From DATCVR01 sp036566745 (GTDB lineage Bacteria; Actinomycetota; Actinomycetes; Jiangellales; Jiangellaceae): a stretch of 19,905 nt of DNA. The translations under genes were made by a program, and so were the position numbers. The DNA is taken from the NCBI GenBank assembly GCA_036566745.1, contig DATCVR010000040.1, positions 1-19,905 on the forward strand, written 5' to 3'. Shown piece after piece: positions 1 to 7,519 of this stretch; positions within the stretch are counted from its first letter, which is position 1; every line of letters starts with the position of its first letter. Under the pieces are notes generated by a model. That model did no database searches and had not been told where the DNA came from. It saw only the letters and a list, made by a program, of their open reading frames with translations.

Positions 1-473
1 ACGCCTTCGAGGGTGTCGTAGAAGAGGAACTCGTCGCACGCGGGCGGCAGCATCGCCGACGTGGAGTCCTTGACCCCGACGCCGATGACGCGCTTGTTCA
101 GCTCGCGCAGCTTGTGGACCAGCGGCGTGAAGTCGCTGTCGCCGGTGCACATGACGAAGGTGGAGATGTAGTCGCGCTCGAAGGCCAGCTCGATGGCGTC
201 GACGGCCATCTTGATGTCGGCGGCGTTCTTGCGGGAGGCGCCCATGCGCTGGGGCATCTCGATGAGCTCGACGTGCGAACGGGTCAGCATCCGGCGGTCC
301 TCGTCGAAGTACGACCAGTCGGCGTAGGCCCGGCGGACCACCACCCGGCCGCGCTCGGCCAGGGCGTCGGAGATGGGGCGGATGTCGAAGGTCATGCCAC
401 CGAGGTGGTCGCGGGCGCCGAGGGCGAGGTTCTCGTAGTCGAGGAAGAGGGCGATGCGATCTTCTTGATCCAC
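1..473 (-). CDS. NYN-domain (LabA/PIN-like) protein, N-terminal part; runs off the left edge
   Basis: The reverse strand is open from a GTG at 473 to the window edge, giving about 157 residues. The protein begins MDQEDRIALFLDYENL, with the first acidic residue of the NYN fold in FLDYEN. Next come ADIKMAVDAIELAF and VMCTGDSDFTPLVHKL, the usual second and third acidic clusters of NYN domains, and then KRVIGVGVK. Family knowledge: NYN domains are PIN-like metal-dependent RNases, and bacterial LabA/DUF88 members often carry a C-terminal OST-HTH RNA-binding domain. That part would lie outside this window. The GTG start has no convincing Shine-Dalgarno sequence but sits 7 nt after TACGCT, so a leaderless transcript is likely. 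The RNA target is unknown. The domain call is firm; the cellular role is not. Confidence 0.85.
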   Translation of the reverse strand, partial: MDQEDRIALFLDYENLALGARDHLGGMTFDIRPISDALAERGRVVVRRAYADWSYFDEDRRMLTRSHVELIEMPQRMGASRKNAADIKMAVDAIELAFERDYISTFVMCTGDSDFTPLVHKLRELNKRVIGVGVKDSTSAMLPPACDEFLFYDTLEG

Positions 474-480
474 GCTCGCC

Positions 481-486
481 AGCGTA
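481..486 (-). promoter_or_regulatory. -10 element for the NYN gene, probably leaderless
   Basis: On the minus strand TACGCT (a TANNNT hexamer) ends 7 nt before the GTG start at 473, so transcription would begin at or next to the start codon. No good -35 was seen. The same geometry occurs at four other genes in the window. Confidence 0.45.
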
Positions 487-536
487 CGCCGCGCGAGGTC
501 GGCCGGAAGCCGGTCGGCCGTGATCGATCCGGACTG

Positions 537-610
537 TGGAGCGGGTGACGGGAATCGAACCCGCACCGCCTGCTTGGAAGGCAGGGGCTCTACCATTGAG
601 CTACACCCGC
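537..610 (-). tRNA. tRNA-Gly (anticodon TCC), CCA encoded
   Basis: The reverse strand folds as a full cloverleaf. The acceptor stem pairs GCGGGTG with CACCCGC, followed by discriminator T and an encoded CCA (537-539). The anticodon stem is CCTGC/GCAGG with loop CTTCCAA, so the anticodon is TCC (reads GGA/GGG glycine codons). The T arm contains GGTTCGATTCC. It is divergent from tRNA-Pro, with 64 nt between them. Confidence 0.97.
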
Positions 611-635
611 GAGCGACGTGCGTCCCCGCGTGGAC

Positions 636-662
636 AGAGTACCTGGTGTTCTGCCCTAGACT
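636..662. promoter_or_regulatory. Divergent -10 elements between the two tRNA genes
   Basis: In the 64-nt gap, TAGACT at 657-662 (plus) lies 12 nt before tRNA-Pro. TACTCT at 636-641 (minus) lies about 26 nt before tRNA-Gly. TGGACA at 631-636 resembles a -35 for the plus strand, but its 20-nt spacer is too long to be convincing. The -10 calls are plausible; the -35 elements are not resolved. Confidence 0.4.
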
Positions 663-674
663 TGTCCGGGCACG

Positions 675-750
675 CGGGGCGTAGCGTAGTGGCTAGCGCG
701 CCTGCTTTGGGAGCAGGAGATCGCAGGTTCGAGTCCTGTCGCCCCGACCA
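675..750 (+). tRNA. tRNA-Pro (anticodon TGG), CCA encoded
   Basis: This is a cloverleaf with acceptor stem CGGGGCG/CGCCCCG, discriminator A and an encoded CCA at 748-750. The anticodon stem is CCTGC/GCAGG and the loop is TTTGGGA, giving anticodon TGG (proline). The T arm is GCAGG-TTCGAGT-CCTGT. It lies 85 nt upstream of tig on the same strand. Confidence 0.97.
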
Positions 751-756
751 GCCCGC

Positions 757-801
757 GGCTGCGGTGGCTGACCTCGACGATCGGGGCGCGCCACCGCGGC
801 C
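757..801 (+). terminator. Stem-loop between tRNA-Pro and tig
   Basis: GGCTGCGGTGGC (757-768) pairs with GCCACCGCGGCC (790-801): 12 bp with one G-U, around a 21-nt loop. There is no T-tract. It begins 6 nt after the tRNA CCA end and finishes 19 nt before the tig Shine-Dalgarno sequence. It could therefore terminate or punctuate tRNA-Pro, or form part of a tig leader. Confidence 0.5.
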
Positions 802-835
802 GTGCCCACCAATCCACCACAGGAGACACGTCAGC

Positions 836-2278
836 GTGAAGAGCGTCGTCGAGACCCTCAACCCGACGCGGGTCCGGCTCGCGGTCGAAGTTCCGTTCGC
901 CGAGCTCGAGGACAACATCCAGGCGGCGTACAAGCGCATCGCCGCCCAGGTGACGGTTCCCGGCTTCCGCAAGGGCAAGATCCCCCAGCTGGTCATCGAT
1001 CAGCGCATCGGCCGTACCGCCGTCCTCGAAGAGGCCGTCAACGAGGCCATTCCGAAGCTGTACGGCGACGCCGTCCGCGACAACGAGCTCCAGCCCCTGG
1101 GCCAGCCCGAGGTCGACGTCTCCGAGTTCGGCGACGGCCAGGACCTCAAGTTCTCCGCCGAGGTCGCGGTCCGTCCGGCCATCAGCCTGCCCGAGTGGGA
1201 GGGCCTCGAGGTCCAGGTCGACGACTCCGAGGTCACCGCCGACGACGTCACCGAGCGTCTCGACGCGCTGCGCTCGCGGTTCGCCACCCTGCTCGGTGTC
1301 GAGCGCGCGGCCGCCGAGGGCGACTTCGTCCAGATTGACCTCAACGCCACGGCCGACGGCGAGCCCGTCGAGGGCGGTCAGGCCACGGGCGTGTCGTACC
1401 AGATCGGCAAGGGCGGCATGATCGACGGCCTCGACGAGGCCGTCACGGGCCTCTCGGCCGGCGACACCACCACGTTCCGCACCACCCTCGTCGGCACCCA
1501 CGACGGCGAGGAGGTCGACGTCGAGGTCAAGGTCTCCGGCGTCAAGGAGCAGCAGCTCCCCGACCTCGACGACGACTTCGCCCAGCTGGCCAGCGAGTTC
1601 GACACGCTGCCCGAGCTCGAGGCCGACCTCCGCGAGCAAGCCGAGCGCAGCAATCGGCTGCAGCAGGCCATGGCTGCGCGCGACAAGGTCCTCGAGGTGC
1701 TGCTGGAGAAGGCCGGCGAGGTCCCGCTGCCCGAGGAGCTTGTCACCTCCCAGGTCGAGGAGCACCTCGCCGACGGTCACGGCGACGACGACCACCGCGC
1801 CGAGTTCGAGCAGCAGTTCCGCCAGAACCTCACGTCGCAGTTCGTCCTCGACGAGCTGGTCAAGGCCGAGGAGATCCAGGTCTCGCAGGAGGAACTGACC
1901 TCGTACATCCTCCAGCAGGCGATGCAGACCGGCAGCGACCCCAACCAGCTCGCCCAGCGGCTGGTCCAGGACGGCAGCCTGCCGTCGGTGTTCGCCGACG
2001 TCGCACGCGGCAAGGCGCTGGCCATGGTGGTCGAGAAGGCCAACGTCGTCGACGCCTCCGGCCGTCCGGTCGAGCTCGCGTTGCTGCGCGAGGACGGCAC
2101 GCTGGCCCAGCCCGGCGAGGAGGACGACGAGGAGCTGGCCGCAGGCAGCGCCCCTGCCGGCTCGTTCGAGTTCGCCGAGCTCGACGACGACGCAGCCGAC
2201 GTCGACGACGCCGCGGACGCTTCCGAGGTCGCCGGCTCCGAAGCCGCTGCCGACACCAAGGACGACGCGAAGTCCTGA
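836..2278 (+). CDS. tig: Trigger factor, ribosome-associated chaperone and peptidyl-prolyl isomerase
   Basis: This 480-residue protein sits at the ribosome exit tunnel and assists folding of nascent chains. The start is GTG at 836, with AGGAGA at 821-826 (9-nt spacing). The frame stays open upstream, but only by reading through the tRNA genes, so the longer form is rejected. The N-terminal domain has the ribosome-docking signature VPGFRKGKIP (about residues 41-50). An FKBP-type isomerase domain follows (about 155-245, including the region around VSYQIGKGGMIDGLDEAV), then the alpha-helical chaperone domain. The last ~60 residues form a very acidic Asp/Glu/Ala tail (ELDDDAADVDDAADASE), common in actinobacterial trigger factors. 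It ends in a strong terminator, and clpP1/clpP2/clpX follow in the usual actinobacterial order. Confidence 0.97.
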   Translation: MKSVVETLNPTRVRLAVEVPFAELEDNIQAAYKRIAAQVTVPGFRKGKIPQLVIDQRIGRTAVLEEAVNEAIPKLYGDAVRDNELQPLGQPEVDVSEFGDGQDLKFSAEVAVRPAISLPEWEGLEVQVDDSEVTADDVTERLDALRSRFATLLGVERAAAEGDFVQIDLNATADGEPVEGGQATGVSYQIGKGGMIDGLDEAVTGLSAGDTTTFRTTLVGTHDGEEVDVEVKVSGVKEQQLPDLDDDFAQLASEFDTLPELEADLREQAERSNRLQQAMAARDKVLEVLLEKAGEVPLPEELVTSQVEEHLADGHGDDDHRAEFEQQFRQNLTSQFVLDELVKAEEIQVSQEELTSYILQQAMQTGSDPNQLAQRLVQDGSLPSVFADVARGKALAMVVEKANVVDASGRPVELALLREDGTLAQPGEEDDEELAAGSAPAGSFEFAELDDDAADVDDAADASEVAGSEAAADTKDDAKS

Positions 2279-2290
2279 ACCACTCTGATC

Positions 2291-2342
2291 CAGACCGCCG
2301 AGGGGCGACGTGCCGAGCGCGCGTCGCCCCTCGGCGCGTCTG
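2291..2342 (+). terminator. Strong stem-loop terminator after tig
   Basis: The core arms 2296-2310 and 2322-2336 pair perfectly over 15 bp (key arm GCCGAGGGGCGACG), with an 11-nt loop. CAGAC (2291-2295) and GTCTG (2338-2342) extend the stem past a one-base bulge. No T-run follows, as is common in high-GC actinobacteria. It begins 12 nt after the tig stop. Confidence 0.8.
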
Positions 2343-2360
2343 GGGCGGAAGGTGGTCGTG

Positions 2361-2378
2361 ACCGTGGACACCCACGGT
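2361..2378. repeat. Small inverted repeat, tig-clpP1 gap
   Basis: ACCGTGG (2361-2367) and CCACGGT (2372-2378) are perfect 7-bp arms with loop ACAC. It is the second of four consecutive hairpins in this gap. Confidence 0.6.
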
Positions 2379-2382
2379 GTTC

Positions 2383-2418
2383 CCCGCATCACCAGGCCTG
2401 CAGGCCTCGTGGTGCGGG
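2383..2418. repeat. Long inverted repeat, tig-clpP1 gap
   Basis: CCCGCATCAC (2383-2392) pairs with GTGGTGCGGG (2409-2418), with one G-T pair. After one C-C mismatch, AGGCCT (2394-2399) pairs with AGGCCT (2402-2407). The total is about 16 bp with a 2-nt loop. It could be a second terminator, a cruciform, or part of a structured RNA. Confidence 0.65.
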
Positions 2419-2419
2419 C

Positions 2420-2443
2420 AATGATCACGTCCACGTGATCATT
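2420..2443. repeat. 24-nt near-perfect palindrome, possible operator
   Basis: AATGATCACGT (2420-2430) and ACGTGATCATT (2433-2443) are exact 11-bp arms separated by CC. It is markedly more AT-rich than the surrounding DNA, and this composition and symmetry suit a dimeric DNA-binding protein site. It lies 176 nt upstream of the clpP1 start. No regulator is assigned. Confidence 0.6.
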
Positions 2444-2490
2444 CGGAACGGGGCCGGGGGAGGGGCCGGCCAGGGGCACGCCCTGAGCGA

Positions 2491-2508
2491 ACCACGCCGT
2501 CAGCGAAC
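2491..2508. promoter_or_regulatory. Candidate ClgR activator site upstream of clpP1
   Basis: ACCACGCCGTCAGCGAAC fits the consensus I recall for the actinobacterial Clp regulator ClgR (WNNWCGCYNANRGCGWWS) at every fixed position except one: T where A is expected in the centre. The core is CGC-N5-GCG. AGCGAAC is also present at 2486-2492, giving a direct repeat. ClgR is known to activate clpP1P2 in corynebacteria, mycobacteria and streptomycetes. The consensus is from memory and should be checked. Confidence 0.5.
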
Positions 2509-2546
2509 AGGGGCCTCTGGTGGATGGCCGACCGGGCTGTCTTGGT

Positions 2547-2552
2547 TAATGT
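2547..2552 (+). promoter_or_regulatory. Possible -10 element of the clpP1P2 promoter
   Basis: TAATGT is a TANNNT hexamer with no recognisable -35. A start near 2559 would place the ClgR-like site at about -59, a position compatible with activation of a promoter that lacks a -35. This is a weak call from composition and spacing. Confidence 0.3.
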
Positions 2553-2618
2553 CGGTGCTACCAACGAAGTCACCTACAGGTCGCGACCGACCATCCGAAC
2601 TGCTCTGAGGAGATCACG

Positions 2619-3263
2619 GTGAGCGCACGCCCCGAGACGTCCGGTCTCGCCCAGTCCGAGCAGGCCCACGCGCCCACGCCGGGCACGTCGATGGGTCTGG
2701 ACGACCACATCTACAACCGCCTCCTACGCGAGCGGATCATCTTCCTCGGCTCCGAGGTCCGCGACGAGAACGCCAACGCCATCTGCGCCCAGCTGTTGCT
2801 CCTGGCGGCCGAGGACCCGAACAAGGACATCAACCTCTACATCAACTCGCCGGGCGGTTCGGTCTCGGCCGGCTTGGCCATCTACGACACCATGCAGTTC
2901 GTCAAGCCCGACGTCGCCACCTACGCCATGGGCTTCGCCGCGTCGATGGGCCAGTTCCTGCTCAGCGCGGGCTCGCGGGGCAAGCGGTACGCCCTCCCGC
3001 ACGCGCGGATCCTCATGCACCAGCCTTCGGGCGGCATGGGCGGCTCGGCCAGCGACATCCGCATCCAGGCCGAGGCGATGATCCAGACGAAGAAGGAGAT
3101 GGCCCGGCTGATCGCCGAGCACACCGGCCAGCCGCTGGAGAAGATCGAGGCCGACTCCGACCGCGACCGGTACTTCACGGCCAAGGAAGCGCTCGAGTAC
3201 GGCTTCGTCGACCACGTCGTCGAGAGCGCCGCGCAGGTCTCCGACGGTGGCGGCACCGCGTGA
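2619..3263 (+). CDS. clpP1: ATP-dependent Clp protease proteolytic subunit ClpP1
   Basis: This 214-residue serine peptidase forms one ring of the tetradecameric ClpP1P2 core that degrades substrates unfolded by ClpX or ClpC. The GTG start at 2619 follows GAGGAG. The catalytic triad is visible: Ser109 in GFAASMG, His134 in LMHQPSGG, and Asp183 in DSDRDRYF. The Ser-His and His-Asp spacings match E. coli ClpP. Residues 1-25 are a variable extension, probably a propeptide removed on assembly. YINSPGGSVSAGLAIYDTM is the oligomer and substrate-binding core. clpP2 follows 55 nt downstream, almost certainly co-transcribed. Transcription is probably driven from the ClgR-marked region upstream. The MGFAASMGQFLLSAG form identifies it as the ClpP1 paralogue. 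Confidence 0.97.
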   Translation: MSARPETSGLAQSEQAHAPTPGTSMGLDDHIYNRLLRERIIFLGSEVRDENANAICAQLLLLAAEDPNKDINLYINSPGGSVSAGLAIYDTMQFVKPDVATYAMGFAASMGQFLLSAGSRGKRYALPHARILMHQPSGGMGGSASDIRIQAEAMIQTKKEMARLIAEHTGQPLEKIEADSDRDRYFTAKEALEYGFVDHVVESAAQVSDGGGTA

Positions 3264-3318
3264 TCGCCACCCCTCCAGCGACCATCGTCCTCGCATCACC
3301 GACTTCAGGAGATCTTCG

Positions 3319-3924
3319 ATGAACTACTACATCCCGCAGTGGGAGGAGCGCACCTCCTACGGCTTCCGGCGCATCGACCCCTACGCCAAGCTGTTCGAGG
3401 AGCGCATCATCTTCCTCGGCACGCCGATCTCCGACGACGTCGCCAACGCCGTCATGGCGCAGATGATCTGCCTCGAGTCGATGGACCCCGACCGCGACAT
3501 CGAGATCTACATCAACTCGCCCGGTGGATCGTTCACGGCGCTCACGGCCATCTACGACACCATGCAGTACATCAAGCCCGACGTCCGCACGGTGTGCATG
3601 GGCCAGGCGGCCTCGGCCGCGGCAGTGCTGCTGGCGGCCGGCGCGCCCGGCAAGCGGCTGGCCGTGCCCAACGCCCGCATCCTGATCCACCAGCCCTACA
3701 CCGAGGGCACCTACGGTCAGGCGAGCGACATCGAGATCCAGGCCAACGAGATCCTGCGCATGCGGGCGCTGCTGGAGAAGATGCTCGCCGACCACTCCAA
3801 CAAGTCGGTCGAGCAGGTCGCCGCCGACATCGAGCGGGACAAGATCCTCACCTCCACCGAGGCGCTCGAGTACGGCTTGATCGACTCGATCACCACCTCG
3901 CGCAAGGCCAGCCTCGTGAGCTGA
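3319..3924 (+). CDS. clpP2: ATP-dependent Clp protease proteolytic subunit ClpP2
   Basis: This is the 201-residue partner of ClpP1; actinobacterial ClpP1 and ClpP2 form a mixed two-ring protease. The ATG at 3319 is chosen because AGGAGA lies at 3307-3312. The frame is open further upstream to 3247, overlapping clpP1, but that extension has no family resemblance. Catalytic residues are Ser99 in GQAASAA, His124 in LIHQPYTEG and Asp174 in IERDKIL. The N-terminus MNYYIPQWEERTSYGF resembles the short hydrophobic start seen in mycobacterial ClpP2. The gene is followed within 10 nt by a terminator-like hairpin, so clpX is probably transcribed mainly from its own promoter. Confidence 0.97.
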   Translation: MNYYIPQWEERTSYGFRRIDPYAKLFEERIIFLGTPISDDVANAVMAQMICLESMDPDRDIEIYINSPGGSFTALTAIYDTMQYIKPDVRTVCMGQAASAAAVLLAAGAPGKRLAVPNARILIHQPYTEGTYGQASDIEIQANEILRMRALLEKMLADHSNKSVEQVAADIERDKILTSTEALEYGLIDSITTSRKASLVS

Positions 3925-3933
3925 CGAACGGAC

Positions 3934-3975
3934 GCGACCACTCGCCACGCCCGATCCGGCGGGTGGTCGCCCGTT
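3934..3975 (+). terminator. Stem-loop terminator after clpP2
   Basis: GCGACCACTCGC (3934-3945) pairs with GCGGGTGGTCGC (3959-3970): 12 bp with one G-U pair and a 13-nt loop. It is followed by CCGTTTGT, a short T-rich stretch. It begins 9 nt after the clpP2 stop and separates the clpP1P2 transcript from clpX. Confidence 0.7.
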
Positions 3976-3990
3976 TGTCGCCCGGACGTT

Positions 3991-4012
3991 GTACCGTCGG
4001 GAGAAGCGGTAC
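3991..4012. promoter_or_regulatory. Inverted repeat in the clpX upstream region
   Basis: GTACCG (3991-3996) and CGGTAC (4007-4012) form an exact 6-bp inverted repeat with a 10-nt centre (one helical-turn spacing, typical of dimeric regulators). It lies about 120 nt before clpX in the only stretch where a clpX promoter can be. TTGTAC at 3989-3994 followed by TACTGA at 4010-4015 could be a weak promoter with a short 15-nt spacer. Confidence 0.4.
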
Positions 4013-4129
4013 TGACGGGGGTCCGCGAGCACGACGTCGTTCCGCGAGAGGGGCGCTCACCGAGCGTGCCCGCCCGCGGGCGTCGGCCGAACGGTCGAGT
4101 AGGCACCGGGAGACGGAAGGACGTACCGC

Positions 4130-5423
<1,294 letters not shown>

Positions 5424-5425
<2 letters not shown>

Positions 5426-5447
5426 GAGGCCGTGCACGAGCGGTCTC
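5424..5447 (+). terminator. Weak hairpin at the clpX 3' end
   Basis: GAGA-(GG)-CCG (5424-5432) pairs with CGG-TCTC (5441-5447), 7 bp with a 2-nt bulge. It overlaps the clpX stop codon. A second small hairpin, GCCGC/GCGGC (5483-5487 with 5495-5499), and a third, GGCCG/CGGCC around CTT (5584-5596), lie further along the 247-nt gap. TTGACG (5517-5522) is a lone -35-like hexamer without a good -10. None is a strong terminator. Confidence 0.3.
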
Positions 5448-5672
5448 GAAGATCGATGTTTAGCCCAGGTTCGACGGTGGTAGCCGCTGTTTAGGCGGCC
5501 GGATTCGGCAGCTGGCTTGACGACCATCTCCGCAGGTCAGAAGGGGTAACAGCAGGAACTCGGCGAGGCGGACTAGCGCAACAGGCCGCTTCGGCCGCAG
5601 AATGCTCGCACCGGCGTCGCGAGATCGGCCGGCACCACGTTTCCACGTTCTCGTGAGTTTCCGGGAGTGCCT

Positions 5673-6752
5673 GTGCATCAAACGATCCTGCGCTTGCCAG
5701 AGCCGCGCACCGCAAAGCTCAGTTATGCCGTGCGCCGGTTCGACCCAGAGACCCCGGTCACCCTTGTGGGTTCGGGGCTGTACCGGCCGCGCGCCGGCGA
5801 CATCGTTCTCGCCACCGTCACCGAAATCGGCTTCCACACACACCTCGAACTTCCCGACGGCCGTCGTGCCGCCATGTACGCCGGCGACGAGGTCGTCCTC
5901 GCCTACGGCGCGCGGTACGCCCCCGACGAGTACGAGGCCGAGGTCCCCGACAACCTCACCGACTGTCACCTGGTCGGCAAGAGCGGCCTGGCGGGCTACG
6001 TGCTCAGCCGCCACGCCACCGTCGCGCCACCCACCCGCATCCGGCCGCTGGGGCTGCTCGCCACTCCGGACGGCAAGGTGCTGAACCTCGAGGACTTCGC
6101 CCTGGGCGAGCCCCCCGCGGTGCTGCACGCCCCGCGCACGGTGTTCGTCGTCGGTACCTCGATGAACTCCGGCAAGTCCACGGCGATGTCGGGGCTGATC
6201 CGGGGTTTGTCGGCGGTCGGGCTGCCCGTCGGCGCTGCCAAGATCACCGGTACGGCTTCCGGCAACGACCCATGGCGCTACCGCGACGCCGGAGCGATCG
6301 ACGTCCTCGACTTCACCGATGCCGGCATGCCCACCACCTACCAGCAGCCGCCGGAGCGGCTGCTCACGGGCCTGCTCCACCTCCACGCCCACCTGGCGGC
6401 GCGTGGGGCGGCGGTGATCGTGGTCGAGATCGCCGACGGCCTGCTCCAGCCCGAGACCCGGGCGATCCTCGGCAGCGAGACGCTGCGTGAGCTGGCCGAC
6501 GCCGTGATCTTCTCGGCGGCCGACTCGGCCGGTGCGCTTCTCGGCGTGCAGTGGCTGCGCTCGGCCGGGCTGCCCACCGCGGCCGTCAGCGGCTTGCTGA
6601 CCATCGCCCCCCTCGCGGTCAACGAGGTCCGGGCGCTGATCGACGTACCGGTCTACTCGGCCACCGAGCTCGAGGCGCCCCACGTCGCGCTCGAGATCAT
6701 CGGCTCCGGGGGCGTCGCCGACCTCCGGGTCGACGCACCACAAGTCGGCTGA
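5673..6752 (+). CDS. Two-domain P-loop NTPase of unknown function (dethiobiotin synthetase/MobB-like fold)
   Basis: The product has 359 residues. Two in-frame GTG codons occur at 5667 and 5673; GGGAG at 5663-5667 sits 5 nt before the second, so 5673 is preferred. Residues 1-145 form a beta-rich domain (GSGLYRPRAGDIVLATVTEI, GDEVVLAYGARYAPDEYEAEVP, LSRHATVAPPTRIRPLGLLA). A Walker A loop GTSMNSGKST (161-170) starts the second domain, followed by VGAAKITGTASGNDPWRYRDAGA, VLDFTDAGMPTTY and VIVVEIADGLLQPET. This GK[ST] loop with a following AAK-TGT strand resembles SIMIBI-class enzymes such as BioD and MobB. I recall similar two-domain proteins in other bacteria without an assigned function. No transmembrane segment is visible. 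It ends convergently with the hemerythrin gene over a shared hairpin. The fold call is fairly firm; the substrate is unknown. Confidence 0.75.
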   Translation: MHQTILRLPEPRTAKLSYAVRRFDPETPVTLVGSGLYRPRAGDIVLATVTEIGFHTHLELPDGRRAAMYAGDEVVLAYGARYAPDEYEAEVPDNLTDCHLVGKSGLAGYVLSRHATVAPPTRIRPLGLLATPDGKVLNLEDFALGEPPAVLHAPRTVFVVGTSMNSGKSTAMSGLIRGLSAVGLPVGAAKITGTASGNDPWRYRDAGAIDVLDFTDAGMPTTYQQPPERLLTGLLHLHAHLAARGAAVIVVEIADGLLQPETRAILGSETLRELADAVIFSAADSAGALLGVQWLRSAGLPTAAVSGLLTIAPLAVNEVRALIDVPVYSATELEAPHVALEIIGSGGVADLRVDAPQVG

Positions 6753-6755
6753 GTG

Positions 6756-6786
6756 GTCACCCCGCCGGGGCTCACCGGCGGGTGAC
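6756..6786. terminator. Bidirectional hairpin shared by the convergent P-loop and hemerythrin genes
   Basis: GTCACCC(C)GCCGG (6756-6768) pairs with CCGGCGGGTGAC (6775-6786): 12 bp with one bulged C and a 6-nt loop. It starts 4 nt after the P-loop gene stop. It includes the last codons and stop of the minus-strand gene, so it can serve both transcripts. Confidence 0.7.
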
Positions 6787-7479
6787 GAACGTCGGAGTCC
6801 CGCTGAGGTACTGCGTCAGCAGGCTCCCCGGCCGGCCGCGAGGTCTCCGCGGCCGGACCGGGATGACGCGACTGTCCATCACGTCCATCGCACGATCAGC
6901 CACGGCCCAGAACCGATGCTGGACCGGGCTGAGCCAGCTCGAGTGCGGCGAGTGCGGATGCGGGCGGGTAGGCCCGTGGACCACGGCCTCCTCGAACCGC
7001 TCGGCCAGGGCGTGCTGTTCGGCCGGCTCGAGCTCGGGGACCAGCGCCTCGAGGAGGGCGACCTCCGCGTCCACGTGCAGGGCGAGCAGCCGGTCCATCC
7101 GGCGCCACAGCACAGTGCGTGAGCCCGACGGCGCGTACGAGTCGCCGTAGAACGATGCCTCCAGGGCGCGCATGGTGACCTCGAGCCCGCGCGCCAGCCG
7201 CACGTGCTGGGCCACCTGCCTCGGCCCGCTGGGCAGCCGTCGGCGGGCGGCCGGGTACACGACGTCCTCGACCGCGGCGATGTGGCGACTCAGTGTGGCG
7301 AGGAAGGTGTCGCAGGCCGCGAGGGGGCCACGCGGGTCGGTCTGGGTGGGCGCGGCGTCGCGGGCATGGCTGAACAGCTGCCGGAGTTCGTCGTGCGGGC
7401 CGAGCAGGCGCGCACGGACGGTGGCCGCAGAGGTCGTACGAGCATGAGGTGAACCAGACGTGGACCGGACGTGTGTCAT
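6772..7479 (-). CDS. Hemerythrin/HHE-domain protein
   Basis: The product is a 235-residue, mostly helical protein. The ATG at 7479 is preferred because AAGGAGG at about 7489-7495 is a near-ideal ribosome binding site for it. A GTG at 7500 in the same frame would itself overlap that site. Likely di-iron ligands in hemerythrin-like order are His29 (LLGPHDELRQLF), His66 and Glu71 (SRHIAAVEDVVYPA), His92 region, and His135 and Glu139 (LALHVDAEVALLEALVPEL). The fold is thus a four-helix HHE bundle (about residues 20-165), followed by a His/Pro-rich link and a basic tail. Family members bind O2 or sense or detoxify oxidants, NO or peroxide. A SigF/SigB-type promoter lies upstream, supporting a stress role. 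It is divergent from valS and convergent with the P-loop gene. Confidence 0.8.
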   Translation of the reverse strand: MTHVRSTSGSPHARTTSAATVRARLLGPHDELRQLFSHARDAAPTQTDPRGPLAACDTFLATLSRHIAAVEDVVYPAARRRLPSGPRQVAQHVRLARGLEVTMRALEASFYGDSYAPSGSRTVLWRRMDRLLALHVDAEVALLEALVPELEPAEQHALAERFEEAVVHGPTRPHPHSPHSSWLSPVQHRFWAVADRAMDVMDSRVIPVRPRRPRGRPGSLLTQYLSGTPTFVTRR

Positions 7480-7519
7480 TGGCTTCCGCCTCCTTGACAC
7501 GCAACCTTTCCGGAAGAAT

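Noticed and set aside
114..548. Plus-strand open frame of 144 codons
   Set aside because: It is the antisense shadow of the NYN gene, Val/Gly/Asp-rich, with no ribosome binding site.
536..835. In-frame upstream extension of tig with residues such as RVTGIEPAPPAWKAGALPLSYTR
   Set aside because: It reads across the tRNA-Gly gene in antisense and then through tRNA-Pro. This peptide is a well-known artefact of translating tRNA-Gly antisense. The ribosome binding site and family alignment place the start at 836.
656..996. Minus-strand frames over tRNA-Pro containing RQDSNLRSPAPKAGALATT-like text
   Set aside because: The same kind of artefact: antisense translation of a tRNA. The frames continue as the shadow of tig.
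5456..5494. 12-codon open frame after clpX (ATG TTT AGC ... TAG)
   Set aside because: No ribosome binding site, too short, and no evidence of a leader-peptide function.
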